From: Lates calcarifer
Taxonomy: Eukaryota; Chordata; Actinopteri; Centropomidae
NCBI RefSeq assembly: GCF_001640805.2
Contig: NC_066835.1
Span: 10,172,130-10,236,129 of the forward strand
Direction of reading: 5' to 3'
Length of the DNA: 64,000 nucleotides
Of this stretch, positions 37,201-49,982 are shown one piece after another. Both the position numbers and the translations under genes were made by a program. Numbering within the stretch: the first letter of the stretch is position 1; the number at the start of each line of letters is the position of its first letter. The notes beneath the pieces were generated by a model. The model was not told the origin of the DNA and did no database searches. It saw only the letters and a list, made by a program, of their open reading frames with translations.

Positions 37201-40200
37201 GCTTTTCTCCTCCAAATAACACAAGAACTGGTCCCTCAAAGAGTACCATGGTGTTTATTCAGAGGTCGATTTGGGGAACTTAATTGCTTGTTCCAAGAAC
37301 TAATAATTTGACTTGTGAAGTCTAGAGGATTTTTAGAGAATAAACCAAATGTTGCAAAATGTTAGGGAACGATAAACAGCACAGAATCTGTTAACAGCTG
37401 CTAAAATGATGATCCAAACATTGATCTTTCAGTTACCTGTCTTGAACAGACATCTCCTTGCCTCATTGATTGATATGCTCACGTAAAGGGGTAGAAAGCC
37501 ATTAATAAACTCATTCTCATCCATACTTACACTTCCACCACTTTGGTTTCCTGGGCATTATATTGTTGGGAAAAGAAAAACATGACTGCATCAGAAAATT
37601 TGCTGTTGGGTTTTCTATAATCTGTCCCTCTCCTCTTCTCAGCATCACCAAAGCAAAAATCCTCCAGTCTGTCGCTGAACACCTTGGTGTGTCCGTACTG
37701 TTATCAGTGGTTGCAGCCTGACAATCATCGGGTGCGACTGCGGCCCAAGCAGCGTCCATCAGCACGGGTGCAGAGCATCCTGCGCAGAAAGGCCCGGGGG
37801 AAACGACTCAGCCTGTTGCAGAAAAATCTGCTGCACCACTTCCAAAAGTCATCCTCAGTACTGGTGAGAAGGCAAAACACTACAACCCCACAGACGTGGT
37901 TATGTATTGTGCTGCACTGCAGCATAATTGTCCTTGCAGATAAACACCAGGGATATATGCCTGATCCGTTGTCCTCTGCTGTAGTGGTGTTGCACTAAGA
38001 GGACGTATAGATTGAAGGATTCTGTAGTGGTTTTTACAGCCTGACTTTAGTTGGAGTTGGGGGGCACTATTTAGGAATAATACCTGATGGAAAAATGTCA
38101 TGTAATTTTTTAAAACATATTTTGATGATAATAGTGGTGTTTATGTGATAATTCTAAGGTCACACCCCTTGTGTAAGCTAATGTTAGCCTTGCCGCAAAG
38201 GTAAACACTTACTCTATAGCTGGCTTTGACCTCTGACCTATCAAGGAGGCAAGACACAAAAGAATGTCCAAGTGGTGAATAAAAATGTATCACATAATAA
38301 TTTATTATAACTTAACAAGCTCATTGTTGGCTCTTAATGTATTGCTTCTAGCTGTCGTTTCCCTTAAGATTGATGAAGTCATTTGTATTCATTCCAGAAA
38401 GAGTTTGGTTTCATTATGGTGCTCCGCTCATCATTACAGCCTTTACAGTGGTCCCATTAAGCTTAACTGTATGAGAGCTAATGTTGCCAGACAGTGCTTT
38501 GTCAACACTCACCCTGTTCCCTCCCACAAGCCCTCTAAATTGCTATAGTGGTCCTTTCTGTCTGTCCTCTTAATGGATAGCACCTGCCAGGGACAAAATG
38601 GAAAGCTTATTTTGGCCAGCACCCACCCACTCCACTGATAAGCCCATTTAGATGAGGAAACTGGCGGTAGAGCTTGTGCCCCCCCCCCCCCCGCACCAGA
38701 GAGCAGTGATAGGAGAGAACCACTGAAGAGCCCCTCTGGTGATCTGACATCAGCCTAATGAAGAGCAGCTCTTGTGGAAATGCTGCTGCCTCATTAAAAT
38801 CTGGTTGTGTTCGTTTAGTATGCAGGTATTCACCGCGCAAGGCACTCTGAACCCACTCTCCACTATATATCTGTTGACTCTGAGGGCAAAGAGGCAGCGA
38901 GAGATGGAGAGAGGGAGCAGGAATATAAAAAAAAAGGGAGCGAGAGATGTGGAGCAGAATAACACAGGAGGGTAAAACAGAAAAAAGAGCCAAGTGAGTG
39001 GAAAGCAGATAGATAAGAAAGGTGAACAGGGGAAGTCAAATGATGGACTGCAAGAGAAAAAGTTCTCATCTTGTATCATAATTTTGTATGCAGCAATGGC
39101 TGTGTGCCCCCTCCTGTTTTACCTCTGTGGACTGTGGTGAAAGTCAGATCCAGGGTCTGATAGGGAAACCATGTGGAGAAAGTGATTTTAGACCATCTTT
39201 ACAGGGGTGAAGACAGTCATGAAATCATAGAGGTCCGTTATAGGGGCTTTCAACATCACAGTGTAGTGAATAATCAATATGCTGGACAACTTGGAAATTT
39301 AAAATTATATTTCTGGGCTTGTTTTCTCAGTTCAAACCCCATTAGTTTTGGGTACATAATTTAGCCTGAAATATCAGAATGTAGCTACCTTCTCATAAAT
39401 AAGAGCAATATTCAACTAAAACTGGAACTATAGCAGAGCTGCACCAACATGGATTTTGTGGAACATAAGTTAACTCTGCTAACAGAAGATGCATGACCTT
39501 TGTGATAATGTGTTAGGCTGTGTTAAGTCATGTCACATAGTCTTTCAGAAAGAAACCAATACAGATTAGTGGTATTATGGTATATCTGCCAGGTTCTAGG
39601 GGTAATTGTTAAGAAGCTAACTTATAGAACTAACGTAAACGTTAGCTTGCTAATATATGACTTGTTTAGTCTAAAGAGTAAAAGGGGTCATAGGTAAGAG
39701 GCTGACATATCTAATTTATATTATTTGATGATAATGGGAACTGGGAATCAGGGAAGATCTTGATTATTTTTTGGCAGATATGTTCCAGCTACAGTGACGT
39801 CCTGTTTACATGGCTGATAGCTTTTCATTAGATGGTGCTTCAGATTATGAATAGCTACAGAACTCAAGCCTTTACTAAGTGAGATATTTATTTTGTTGTA
39901 CACAGAGAGGCCTCTCCCTCAGCCATGACTGTGCACCTCTGCTCTTACTCATTTGTCAACAGTGTTTTAATGGGGAATGTTGATGCTTGCTCGTCACGTG
40001 ACTTCCTAGTAAACCAATACATCCTGAACACGTTCCCCCAAGGTATTTTTACCCTCTGTTTTCATGGTCACTCGTATGTCATATACTGGAGATTCGAGAG
40101 GCAACAAGTCAAGCAATGTATGTGAAGCGGTATACACCTGTGCTCAGCAGAAGGGTGAGAGCGAGGTGATACCCTTAAATGCAGAGTGGTGGAGCGGAGA

Positions 40201-43200
40201 GATAAGAAAAGGAATTTCTTTGCCTTCCCGGCTCCGTGTTGATGAACAGAGCACCCTTCCAGGGAGAGGGGCTCAGAACGGTTGCCTGAATAAAGAGATT
40301 AGAATCCATTCGCCTCCTCTTTAAAGAAGTATAGTTTGGGGTCATAGGCAGGATAATGTTTTTTGTCATTGTGCCAGTTGTCATTTTCAGAAGATGCAGC
40401 TGTTTTTTAACCGTATAAAAAACATTGTCCACAGATCTCCAACACAGTCCGGCCCATGAAGCCTTAATTTGTTTTCTGTTGGTGGCTCACCATTTTACTG
40501 TTTAATTTCTGTGTTCCAGAGTTGAGTGTTATGGCTGTGTACACAATAATCTGCTCCTCTTACTGTCAGTCACGTGACTCACACAGGAAAAGGTGGAGGA
40601 GAAATAAGCAAAGACTCTGTCATATAAATTTATTGTCACATTCTCCATGCTTTTGTGTGTGTGTGGCGAGAGACAGATGTTTATTTAAAACAAAGTGTGA
40701 GTATTTGCAGACGCTGGTATCCATGCTTGTGTTCTCAGTGTTCTTCCACATGTCAAAACATTTCTGGGATTGTGCTGTGGATAAGAGATGTGTGACACTC
40801 TGAGGAGCTAATTGTTTTTAGGATTTTTTTATTATCTGTATTAGGTTAAGTAGTTTATCAAGGCCAAATAGCTTCTTTCCAGCTTTTGTGAGTAAAATAA
40901 TTAGTTTCAAGCAATTTGCATACTGCATATGACTATTTACTGTACTACTGTAATTTTTTTTAATGTTAATCCATTATAATGCACTGTATCTACAACAAAT
41001 TATGGGCCTGTCTTAACTAAAATATAAGCATAGAAATATCAGACTGAGAGAAACACATGGCCTGCACACGCATATTCATGCTCCTCCAGGGTGTAAATTC
41101 CCTGCATCTCACACCATACTGATCTCCCTTTAGGATGTATATATGTGCCACCCTCAGGGTGGATGCGAGTGCATGATATGCTTTCTTCTGTTCTGTGAAG
41201 TTGTGTCTTACAGGTACTATAAATCAGGTGTGTTTGCTCTTGCTGGCCAGGTTATCTAATGATGGTTATGGAAATAAGTTGGATTGTAGCCTCGAAAGAG
41301 AGGAAGAGACCCTAAATGGAGCGAAGGATAGCGTACTCTCCTCCTCCTCCTTCATTCTTCCGAGCATAGATTTATACCTCCCAGGAGACTTGTTTGTTAC
41401 AAGAAAAAGCTATAGAGTTGTAGCTTTACCTTGGCCGCTTGTATTCATGCTGTTTTGGGGTTGAATTTATGCTCAGTATCTAAATTCAGCCGTTGTTTAC
41501 CAGGAAGGTAGCAAGTGATTCTACCAGGGAGTTCACCAGAATTATGACTCTTTTTCTAAGATAGATGCATAGGCACGCCTACCACTAGTCACAACGCCTG
41601 TTCTCTGAAAATAACACTTGTTTTCAGAATGAAAATTGAACAAGACACGGAAAAACAAAGTGACAGAGCATAAGTGGTTGGAAAAGCTCTTCCTTTTCCC
41701 AGAAGGGCCATTTCTTTCTGACGTGAATCCAGCCTCTCTTTGTAATTTATGTCACCACTTCGTCTTGACCTCACTAACCACCTATCATCCTCTCATCCCT
41801 CTATTCTTCTTTTTCCTCGCACTCTCCAGTCCCCATCATTTCCGTTTACCTCAACTCATCTACCTGACAGCTCCTTTCCCCATCGTTTCAATCCTCATCT
41901 TTCACCTCTCCTCCCTCCACTCTTGGCCCGTGCATCCCCGCTGTCATATTTATCTTTACTGGACTAAAGCCACGGGAGAATGTGCCTCTTGAGGAGAAGA
42001 CAGGAGAGAGAAGACAGCAATGTCTGGATGGTGCTTTGGCTGCTGGCTCTCAGGGAACAGGAAAAGCTCCACCGGGGGTTTTGACACCGCGAGGGTGGGC
42101 AGCAAGTGACAGGATGACAAGAGAGGGATGTGTTAGGGGTAGAGAAAGGCCAGGAGGGAATGTGGATCCGCAGCAGTTTAACCGGCCTTGGGCTTTTTTG
42201 ATAGAAACACTGCCTCACGACTCACGTGTAGGGATTTAGCAGAGTGTGTACTGAAGTATTTTAGGCATGTCAACATACACATTGACACTGACTGACGTCT
42301 GGGAAAACCTTGAATACCCCATACACACAAGAAAGCTAAAAAATGCACTGTGTAACACACTCAGAATGTATGCATATGCGTTTGTATTCCTCCAACACAC
42401 ACACACAGCAGCTCCCTGCTGTCATCATGTTTGTAGCCCAGCTCACAAGCAGGATAAACTCTATAAAGAGAACTTGATGCCTCACCATAACAGCATGTCA
42501 TCTCTCAATTAGACTCTGTGCCGCACTCTATTTAATTTCCGCTGCACTATTAAAAGTCTTCTCTGGAACTTGGTGATCCCTGCTGTAGGTTTATCTGGAA
42601 ATTGGCACAAGTGCCAAGGGTTGGAAGGCGCCACAGTTCAGTTTTTGGATCCTCACTCACCGGTGTTTATAGTATATTGCTCCTTAACTGATTCTGTCAG
42701 CACATCAATGCCATTAGTCGCAAATCTGTGATAAAGCCACACATGTGCCATTAGTTACCTCTTTAAATCCCAATCCAAATCTGTCCATTTTGTTCAGGCT
42801 GTCCAGGTGTGTCCTCGGGTCAAAGACATTTTGTAAATAGTAGTTTAGGTATTTCCCTATGTTCAGGCATGTGTGTTCTACCCAGTAACAATGTCAAGAC
42901 TTTACTCTTGGCTCCCTGTGCTTACAGTGAATAGATTTTTTTAAGTTTTAGTCAGCAGAAACATTTCTTTTGCATTTTGAAATGTCATGAAGCAAAATGC
43001 TCCAGGCCATTAAGCAGGGCTAACTTTCTAAATTTAAACCAAACATGACAGCGTGCTCTGGATAGAGCTTCTGCAGATAATATCTGGAAGATTTCAAGAA
43101 GCATTTGTTCTCGCAGTTTTATCTGAGGACATCTTTATGTTGTATCTGAAAGAACTTTATCAAAGGCTTTTTTTACAGTGAGACATCACAGCTCTCATAT

Positions 43201-46200
43201 ATAATTTACAAATGACCCAAAGAATGAATTATGAATTATGTATTATTCTCAAATCTAATCTGGCTAACTGGATAAATCCTGCTCGTTGAGAATAAATCAT
43301 CAGTTAAAATCTTGATATCTTTCCTCCAGCCTTTGCCTCCCATTTGTTTTGATGCAAACCTGCTGGTGTGACACAGGATAAAATGTGACCTTTACCACCA
43401 CCGGCAGAGATGGAAAGAAAAAGAGAAACAGAAATGACATCTTTTTTAAATGACAGTGTGTAGCAGATCTGCATTCAGATCAGGTGTCTCTATGTATTTA
43501 CCGGGCAGCCTGCCTCCAGACAGTGTGACTAAGTGGCTGCCAGCACCATCACAGTGTAAGGCCATGGTTAGAGGAAAGTTTACACTGCTGCCTTGTATCG
43601 ATCCCCCAACTGCTCTTCTGCTTTCAGCTTTATTGTATTGTATTGATGTGTTCTCAAATGACACACACACACAGTGCGTGCAGATGTTTTGTGCTTTTGA
43701 ATGCACACATGCACAGAGATATTTTGAAAACTGTCACACCATCAACATTCAGCGCTTTTGTCAGGCTTATATTCAGTTCATAGGCTCTCGTAGGCACAGA
43801 ATTCGGCCACTCACTTTGTTACTCCTCTCATCTTCCCCCTCTTGGGTGGTATCGTACTGCCAAGGTCAAACTAATCAACCCAAGCTGACCTCTGGCAGCA
43901 GAAAGGGAAATACAGGAAGGGATGTATTTATGGAGCAGGGGCTATTAATAGACAGAAGGGTCCATCTGCAGAATTGATTTATGTGGGTCTGCCTGTGTTT
44001 GTGTGTCTGTGTATGTGTGTCATTTCACTATTTCATGTACAGTTTATCATCTGATTCCCAGAACCAGTGTTATATTCATGACTAATCTCAGGGTCTAGGA
44101 ATGCATGTCACATGCTGGCAGAAATGTGTCAAACTCACGACTTCCCCCTCTCGTTTCTCACAATATCGGGTTACAAACAGTTAACTGAGCACAGCCTCAG
44201 ATAAATCACGTAAAGATGCATAATCTCATTTAAACTTATGAACTATTTCTCAATACTTTGATAAATTAAAGACACTGTTATTCCCACATTCATGTAAAGA
44301 GATTGGATGCATGTCAAAGCTAGTAAATTAAAGGGTGACTGGTGATTTGTGTTTCAACCCCTCACTGCACAGACACCATGAGAATTATCAGATTGGTTTA
44401 GTACATCTTCATAATGGCATAAAGGAGCCATAAATAGCCACTGTTATCGAGGTGTATAATGATCGGCTGTTGTCTGTTTTTATGATTTAGAGGATGAATA
44501 GCAGGTGCTGACATACCATGCACATGCAAGATTGCCAGAGCTAAACACCCATGATATATGTGTGTATGGGATCAAGGTTGAGAGTATCTGTTACTGCAGC
44601 TGTCTTTGATGTTAAACACAAACACAAGCATGTGTATTTGTTGTAAGACAGAAACCAGGCTTCCCTTATTGTTTGGGTGGGAGGATAAAAGGTCAAGGCT
44701 GAGGCAGTGTGAGAATATATGCACAGGTTAGAGGCAATACCATTCAGTTTAATATTGTAATCGCAAGTCATGTTTTCTTCCTCTGACCATATGGTGAACT
44801 CAGATTTTCCCAAGAGAAATTCAACTTTCTGCAAAAAGCAATCGTCCTTAATATTCCCCCAGCTGTGCATAGGTTGTTGTTTATCCTCTTCATACCCCCA
44901 AAGCTCCAACATATTGCCACAGCCATATGCTTGATTGGCCACTCTGTAGGTCTGTCTGCCGCCAGGATCAGCAGCCCCAAGATGAGGAAATGAAATCTCT
45001 CCGTGGCACCAGCTCACGTGTGCCCCTCCAAGTGCATACACTACATGTCAAAGGATTAGCGTCAATTAAAGAGTACACGTGATGGATAGGATTTCGTTTC
45101 AGGTTATCGTGATATCTCATCGCTATGCAGCAACCATACCATATGTGTTGTTTTGGAGTGGACAGTGTCACTTTGTTGACTCTTTCATATTGTCTAACTT
45201 AATCCGATTGGTCTCTCTGCTGCTTTTATGTGCACATGCACTCGCACACCTTCACCGGGTAAATGTTTCTTTTCTTAGAGCCTGTCTCATATCAGTGCCT
45301 CTGTGCAGGCCAGGCGATGATAGCGGGACCACTTGTGGTAACTAGAGGACAAGAGGATAAACAGCATGAGGTCATCCTATCTGTAAACATCCATCTGCAG
45401 CCAGCTGTCTGTCTGTATTTGATCCACTTCACCATGAACCCAACCTCTTGTTTTGCTAAGGTGTTGGCAGTCATTAGACAGTCATCCGAGTTCAAATCAG
45501 TAAAATCTAGGCTGTTACCTACATGTCCACAGCCCTGATCACATACAGTATGTGTTACAACTGAGATTATAGCACAGTTTATAACTTGGGAACAAACAGA
45601 TTGTGTTTGAGTGTTTGGCAGCAGCATCCTGTTTAGATTTGATTAGATGAAACTTTAATGATCTACAGGAGGAAATTGGGTAATTGTAGCAGGAAATAAC
45701 AGAAGGTAGTGATGGAAAGGTTCTAAATAACAATAAAGTGAAATACAACAACACTGGTTATCACAACACTTTAAAATATGTTGAGGTGGATAGATAGATA
45801 TAAACAAGAATGTACTGAAATTTGTAATGATGCTGTACAGTGTGCATCACTGGCTCTCTGTATCATTAAATTAAAAGAACCGGTGTCTCTTTTCACTGCC
45901 TGTTGATGTTATCACATGCACAGAGGACTAGGCACTATACAACTTTACTATACAACCCCTTTATCAACTGTATGAAATGCCTTGCATGTAACTTTGGATA
46001 TAGTGGTTTCACGTCCCATTGTCTTTCACTGATTTTGCCAATAATTGTTTGCAAGAGGCAGGTGGCAGTTTCTCCAAAACAAAAACACCCAGTGTCAAAC
46101 TTTAAAATGTTAATGGATGAGAAGTTACACATTTTATCTATTTATCTACAAATGTTGCCAATCATTTTCTAAAGCATAAACTTTTTCAGTTTTCTTTACG

Positions 46201-47488
46201 GGCATCACTGGTTTCCATGTGTTTTAAATCAATTTAACCATCACCTGACTGTGCAGTTGTAAGCAAGAAGTATTTTAGGAATTCTTTATACTGGTGCACA
46301 CAAGGACCCTGATTTCTGAGTCAGTTTGCAAGTATACATTTTTCTAAATGATCAAGAAATGGCCAAATGTAGTTTTCCACAGTTATTTGTCACTTTCCAG
46401 TATATAATGTCAACTGTAAAGACTGTGTATTTTTAATGCTTCACTAATCCTTCAAGGAAAGTGCTGGAACATCCTGGAAACATTAGAAATTCAAGGTTCA
46501 GCTTGAGGACAGTTTAGTAGAATATATATGTCCTCCTATACATGTGTACCCACATCCTTCGGTGGAGTGCCACTCTACACACTGTTTGTTTGAAATACCT
46601 CTTGGTAATATTAATGCACTTTTCTTGGTTGAAGACACAAAGAAAAGCCTGCAGACAGTGTGTTCCTGAAAAATAAGCTTTATATTCTCCAGCTAATTTC
46701 CTCCATAATGTGTTAAATACACTCTGTTCTCCAGCTGTCTGTCACATCTTCTTTTTATGCAGCATTTGTAATCATAATAGATGTGAGTTTAGAAAAGTGT
46801 CCAGTTATTTCAATTTCAGGAAAGATAATGAGATTGATGAGGAAGCTTTTACAGTTGAATGTTCTTTTTTAATGTGAAGCTTAATCTGCCAAGATAGACG
46901 TTTGCCTGTTCAGGATTTATAAAGAAATTTGTTTTCTACCATTTACATGATCACAATCACTGGGGAGCCACACATGAAACAAAAACATAATAATCATAAC
47001 TTATCATAGAGTGTTCATTTGGAAATTATTGAGCAAAAACAGCACTCACTTCTGGAAGATCTCTTGTGTTGGCTGTGTTGAAAACTAAATCTGTAGACTT
47101 ACCTGTATTATATTAATATACATCTTTACAATTTGAGGAAATTACTTCATATAACACAGTCAAAACTACCACCAGCACAGTATTTTCCCACAGCATTTCA
47201 TCCAGTGTTTTGTATGTGTGTGCACTAAGCTCATCAATAATTCAGCATTGTCATTTATCCTCTTTGACTTGGATTCTATTGATTTTAACCATCACATTTT
47301 GTGTACAAATAGAAATCACTGATCATTGGATTTTTTGCAAGAATTTTTTTTTTTTACAAGTTTCAGCCATACCTTTCTGTTTTTGGATGTGCTTAGTTCA
47401 GATTCTGTTTTTGTCCTGTAAAATTTTTAATTGTAGACAAGGATGTGTCTAGATGATTCCAGATTGGGTTAAAGAGTCACTATTGAAA

Positions 47489-47519
<31 letters not shown>

Positions 47520-49982
47520 GAGTGCTGGCTGTCCCACAGATTAGTTGGCCCTTTTTTTGTCAGTGAATTGGTCAGTCCTTCCTTTGAGCCACACCCCTAT
47601 GCAAAGATGGGTGGGTCAGTCGCTGGGCTCTGTCCGTATAAAGCTGGACGTGCAGGCTTGTGTAGTAAACACTTCACACACGGTCACAGATAAAGAAAAG
47701 AGGAACTCAGTCGAAACCCAACTCTCCAACAAACACCTGTCAGAATCTGAGATGGCTACCTTCGTGTCGGTGAGTTTTCCGTCTCATCAGCATTCTGGAC
47801 TGTCAACAGCTCGGCTCAGACCTGCTGATCTCTGCAGTGGTGGTCTGTTTAGACCAGTTTAAAGCTTGTGCAACTCTGGATGGCTTGTTTCATTGATGGG
47901 ACTTAAGTTACAGACAGTTGGGAGGAATGTTGAGGAAGAGTTCTTTATCAAGACATTTTTTTAACGAGGAGAAAAGTGTAACTGGCTCATCACTGGGATG
48001 ATGTGATTGTTTCAAAACAGTTACTGTCACTTGATCTGATGATGGCGTCGAGTGAATGTCGTGTGTTACGTGTGAATACTGGACAGCAGTTGAATGAGGG
48101 CGCCTGCCAAATGCTGTAAATGTAAAAGAGTGATTGTGACAATTACCATCGTAATCGTAGCATCTGTGGATCTGCGCTTTATTTAGTTCTTATTGATTGA
48201 TTGCTGATTTCATAACAGCCTATTTGTACCCTGTGACAAACATTTACTGTAGTTTGTCCCATTTAAAGTGTAATTACATGCATTACACCTTTTTATTTGG
48301 GCACAAGACAGTAGGAAGCAGAAGGCCTTGAATCATGAGAATCTCATGAACTGGCAGTTGTGCCTTGTAACTCTCACAAGTGTCTGCATGCTTTGCCTTA
48401 TAGGGTCTCAGTAATTTTGTTTGCACGCGATGTGTAATCTGTGTCAGGAAATTGCTTTGAATCGGTCGCATGAGGCGGCGTGAAGAGTAATTACAGCTGG
48501 AGTGTCCGAGTAGATGGAGTTTTAAAAAGATTCGTTGCGTTTAACTGTAAAAGCTGGCTGACTGCTCTTATAGCATCCATAGGTGAAACTGCATGGCAAC
48601 AGCCCCTCCCTTGCTCTCTCATAGGCTAAAGTCAAAGTTTCCCATCCTGCTTCAACTAATCCAGCTATTTTCATATCTGTACAAACATTCAAAGGTAAGA
48701 TAATCTTGTGAGGGGGTGGGGGGGGTGTTTGGCAGGGCCCGTGGGAAGAGTCTCAGCTGTTAAGTGAATCCTGTCCCGTCATGAATTTGCCTCCTGGACC
48801 CCATTGTGAACTCCTCCTCAGCTGTGAGCAGGCAGTACATGTGCCTGACATCTGTGAGGCTTTGGGCCGGCCTGCGTCACCCAGGGCACAGGAGCACTGC
48901 TCATTACAGTCCCCATGCCTGCCACAGCCATGGCTAATCCTGCTCTCTGTGTCCCTTGAGTCATTCTGTCGTTGCAATCGATGTCCAGACTAAATCATAA
49001 CTAACTCTTGAGTGTCCCAGAGAAAGTCAGACAGCAGTGGCAGTACTGGGTTTGATGAAAAACAATACCTAGAATGACAAAAGATTCACCTTCCTCTCTT
49101 AGATTTACATCAGAGTAGTTTCAAGGAAACCTGCAAGATTTTTTGCGAAGCATCCCAATGGGAATACCTTGTATGCTTTCACCTCAAAACCTCATTATGT
49201 ATCAGTGGAATATAGATGCAGGCCATGCAATATTAATGCATATGTTCCTTTCCTTTCTCCTTATCCCAGATGGCCACCTGCCACACTTGCAATAAGACAT
49301 CCAGACACAAAGGAATGAACAGGGACATATTGGCTACCCTCTCCAAGACCCACAGCACCCCAGGGAGCACTGGCAAACACAAGACTCCACAGTCGACCAG
49401 CAGATCCAGCACGACTACCCCCAAGACTCCCAGCAAAGACAAAACACCCGTTCATACACCAAGGTAAGTTATTTAAGATTGCTGCTATTAATAGCTCCTG
49501 AGCTAAAATTTGAGATATAACCTTCCTCCACTAAACTTGGTAAGCATCACAGACATCTGAGAGGACGATGTGTCGGGCATGTTAGCATTTGAATGATTAA
49601 GTTTCTATTTATTCAGCATTAAGAGAGCTGCAGCTAGCTGTACAGTTGGTACGTGTTGGTATTCATGCTCACCAGATCATATCCTTGTTGACAGGACACT
49701 TTTAACATTTCCTGCCATCCAACAAGATCTCAAATGACTGTATCTAAGTTCTCCTGTCCTCATCCTCTTTCTGTCCCTTTTCCCTCCCTCCCCAACTCTC
49801 TCTCCCCCTTCTCCAGGTCCACCTCCACCTCCTCTAACACTCCAGGGTCAGGCTCATCTTCCTCCAAGCCCCCCTCTAAACCTAAAAATTGGGTTGTCCA
49901 GCGTCTCAGCAAGATTCTCATGCGAGAGGACAAGCAGGGCAGCAAGAAGGGAGGCTTGAAAGATTTCCTTTCCTCACTTTGA
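31107..49982 (+). CDS. C18orf21: C18orf21 homologue (UPF0711; RNase MRP subunit RMP24), five exons
   Basis: Coding exons are 31107-31201, 36859-36881, 37643-37863, 49270-49463 and 49817-49982. All junctions are in phase, giving 232 codons against about 220 in human. I recall the human protein being reported recently as an RNase MRP-specific subunit related to RPP21/Snm1, acting in pre-rRNA processing in the nucleolus. Visible features: an N-terminal helix (LDAAALYRETCPELSRFFL, like the human AARGLHDSCPGQARYLL); a zinc-ribbon pair C56-x2-C59 (VCPYC) and C117-x2-C120 (TCHTC); a basic middle (RVRLRPKQRP, RRKARGKRL); a Ser/Thr/Pro/Lys-rich linker; and a C-terminal helix ending DFLSSL, matching human NFLSSL. 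The second intron-exon step is a 23-nt micro-exon and intron 3 is 11.4 kb. The neighbouring miR-187 supports orthology. Identification is strong; the function is taken from the human protein. Confidence 0.92.
32804..32870. repeat. GT / CG / GT alternating microsatellite
   Basis: GT units, then ACACGCGCGCGCGCG, then GT units again: a long alternating purine-pyrimidine tract. Confidence 0.9.
36055..36072. repeat. CAG trinucleotide tract
   Basis: Six to seven CAG units within C18orf21 intron 1. No coding frame is supported. Confidence 0.9.
36859..36881 (+). CDS. C18orf21: C18orf21 exon 2 (23-nt micro-exon)
   Basis: Acceptor TTTCCTAG|G and donor GATG|GTAAGT flank 23 nt. The first G completes Leu32 (CT|G), then QWPVNAD follows, and the last G joins CA of exon 3 as Ala40. 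This is the only way I found to join exons 1 and 3 in phase, and it fits the human spacing between the N-terminal helix and CPYC. Confidence 0.85.
36882..37642 (+). other. C18orf21 intron 2 (0.76 kb)
   Basis: Intron with a CA microsatellite at 37,117-37,138; otherwise nothing recognised. Confidence 0.8.
37643..37863 (+). CDS. C18orf21: C18orf21 exon 3 (first zinc-ribbon half)
   Basis: Acceptor CTTCTCAG|CA, donor ACTG|GTGAGA, ending in phase 0. It encodes SPKQKSSSLSLNTL, then VCPYCYQWL and the basic RVRLRPKQRP block, ending FQKSSSVL, all matching the human order. Confidence 0.93.
47491..47520. repeat. CAG trinucleotide tract
   Basis: About ten CAG/AAG-interrupted units, roughly 120 bp upstream of the TATA box at 47,637. 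Confidence 0.92.
47588..47751 (+). promoter_or_regulatory. TATA promoter and 5'UTR inside C18orf21 intron 3
   Basis: TATAAA at 47,637-47,642 is preceded by a CACCC-type box (CCACACCCCT near 47,590) and followed by about 110 nt without ATG up to a good-context start (GAGATGG) at 47,752. The layout is that of a classical TATA promoter, with a start of transcription expected near 47,667. Not verified. Confidence 0.5.
47752..47769 (+). CDS. Possible alternative first coding exon (MATFVS)
   Basis: ATG GCT ACC TTC GTG TCG followed by GTGAGT, a consensus donor in phase 0. The next C18orf21 exon (49,270) also starts in phase 0, so splicing would give a protein of about 125 residues: MATFVS fused to the second zinc-ribbon half and C-terminus. 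It could instead belong to an unrecognised gene. Phase agreement alone has a one in three chance. Confidence 0.4.
48060..48128 (+). repeat. Retroelement 3'-tail-like fragment
   Basis: GGGCGCCTGCCAAATGCTGT followed by AAATGTAAA resembles the GCGTCTGCTAAATG...AAATGTAAATGTAA tail that I recall from many fish interspersed repeats. Only a short remnant is recognisable. Confidence 0.4.
49270..49463 (+). CDS. C18orf21: C18orf21 exon 4 (second zinc-ribbon half)
   Basis: Acceptor TATCCCAG|ATG and donor CAAG|GTAAGT. It encodes MATCHTCNKTSRHKG (human ITCKTCNRTVKHHG) followed by a Thr/Ser/Pro/Lys-rich linker. The exon begins with an in-frame ATG after the long intron. Confidence 0.93.
49817..49982 (+). 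CDS. C18orf21: C18orf21 exon 5 and stop
   Basis: Acceptor TTCTCCAG|G completes Arg178. It encodes a Ser/Thr-rich run, then NWVVQRLSKILMRED and a C-terminal DFLSSL before TGA at 49,980-49,982. Confidence 0.93.

Larger units (their letters stand above)
37864..49269 (+). other. C18orf21 intron 3 (11.4 kb)
   Basis: The largest intron of the window, between the two zinc-ribbon halves. It holds a C run at 38,678-38,692, the two longest open frames of the window (43,450-43,977 plus strand and 44,541-45,041 minus strand, neither resembling a known family), a CAG tract at 47,491-47,520, a TATA promoter with small exon at 47,637-47,769, and a retroelement-tail-like fragment near 48,090-48,125. The stretch 48,780-48,990 looks like complex unique sequence. 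Confidence 0.7.

Noticed and set aside
43450..43977. Longest open frame of the window (175 codons, plus strand, in C18orf21 intron 3)
   Set aside because: No recognisable family, domain, signal peptide or splice support. It spans a CA-rich patch, and a frame of this length can occur by chance in 64 kb.
44541..45041. 166-codon open frame on the minus strand in C18orf21 intron 3
   Set aside because: No family similarity or regular domain pattern; treated as chance.
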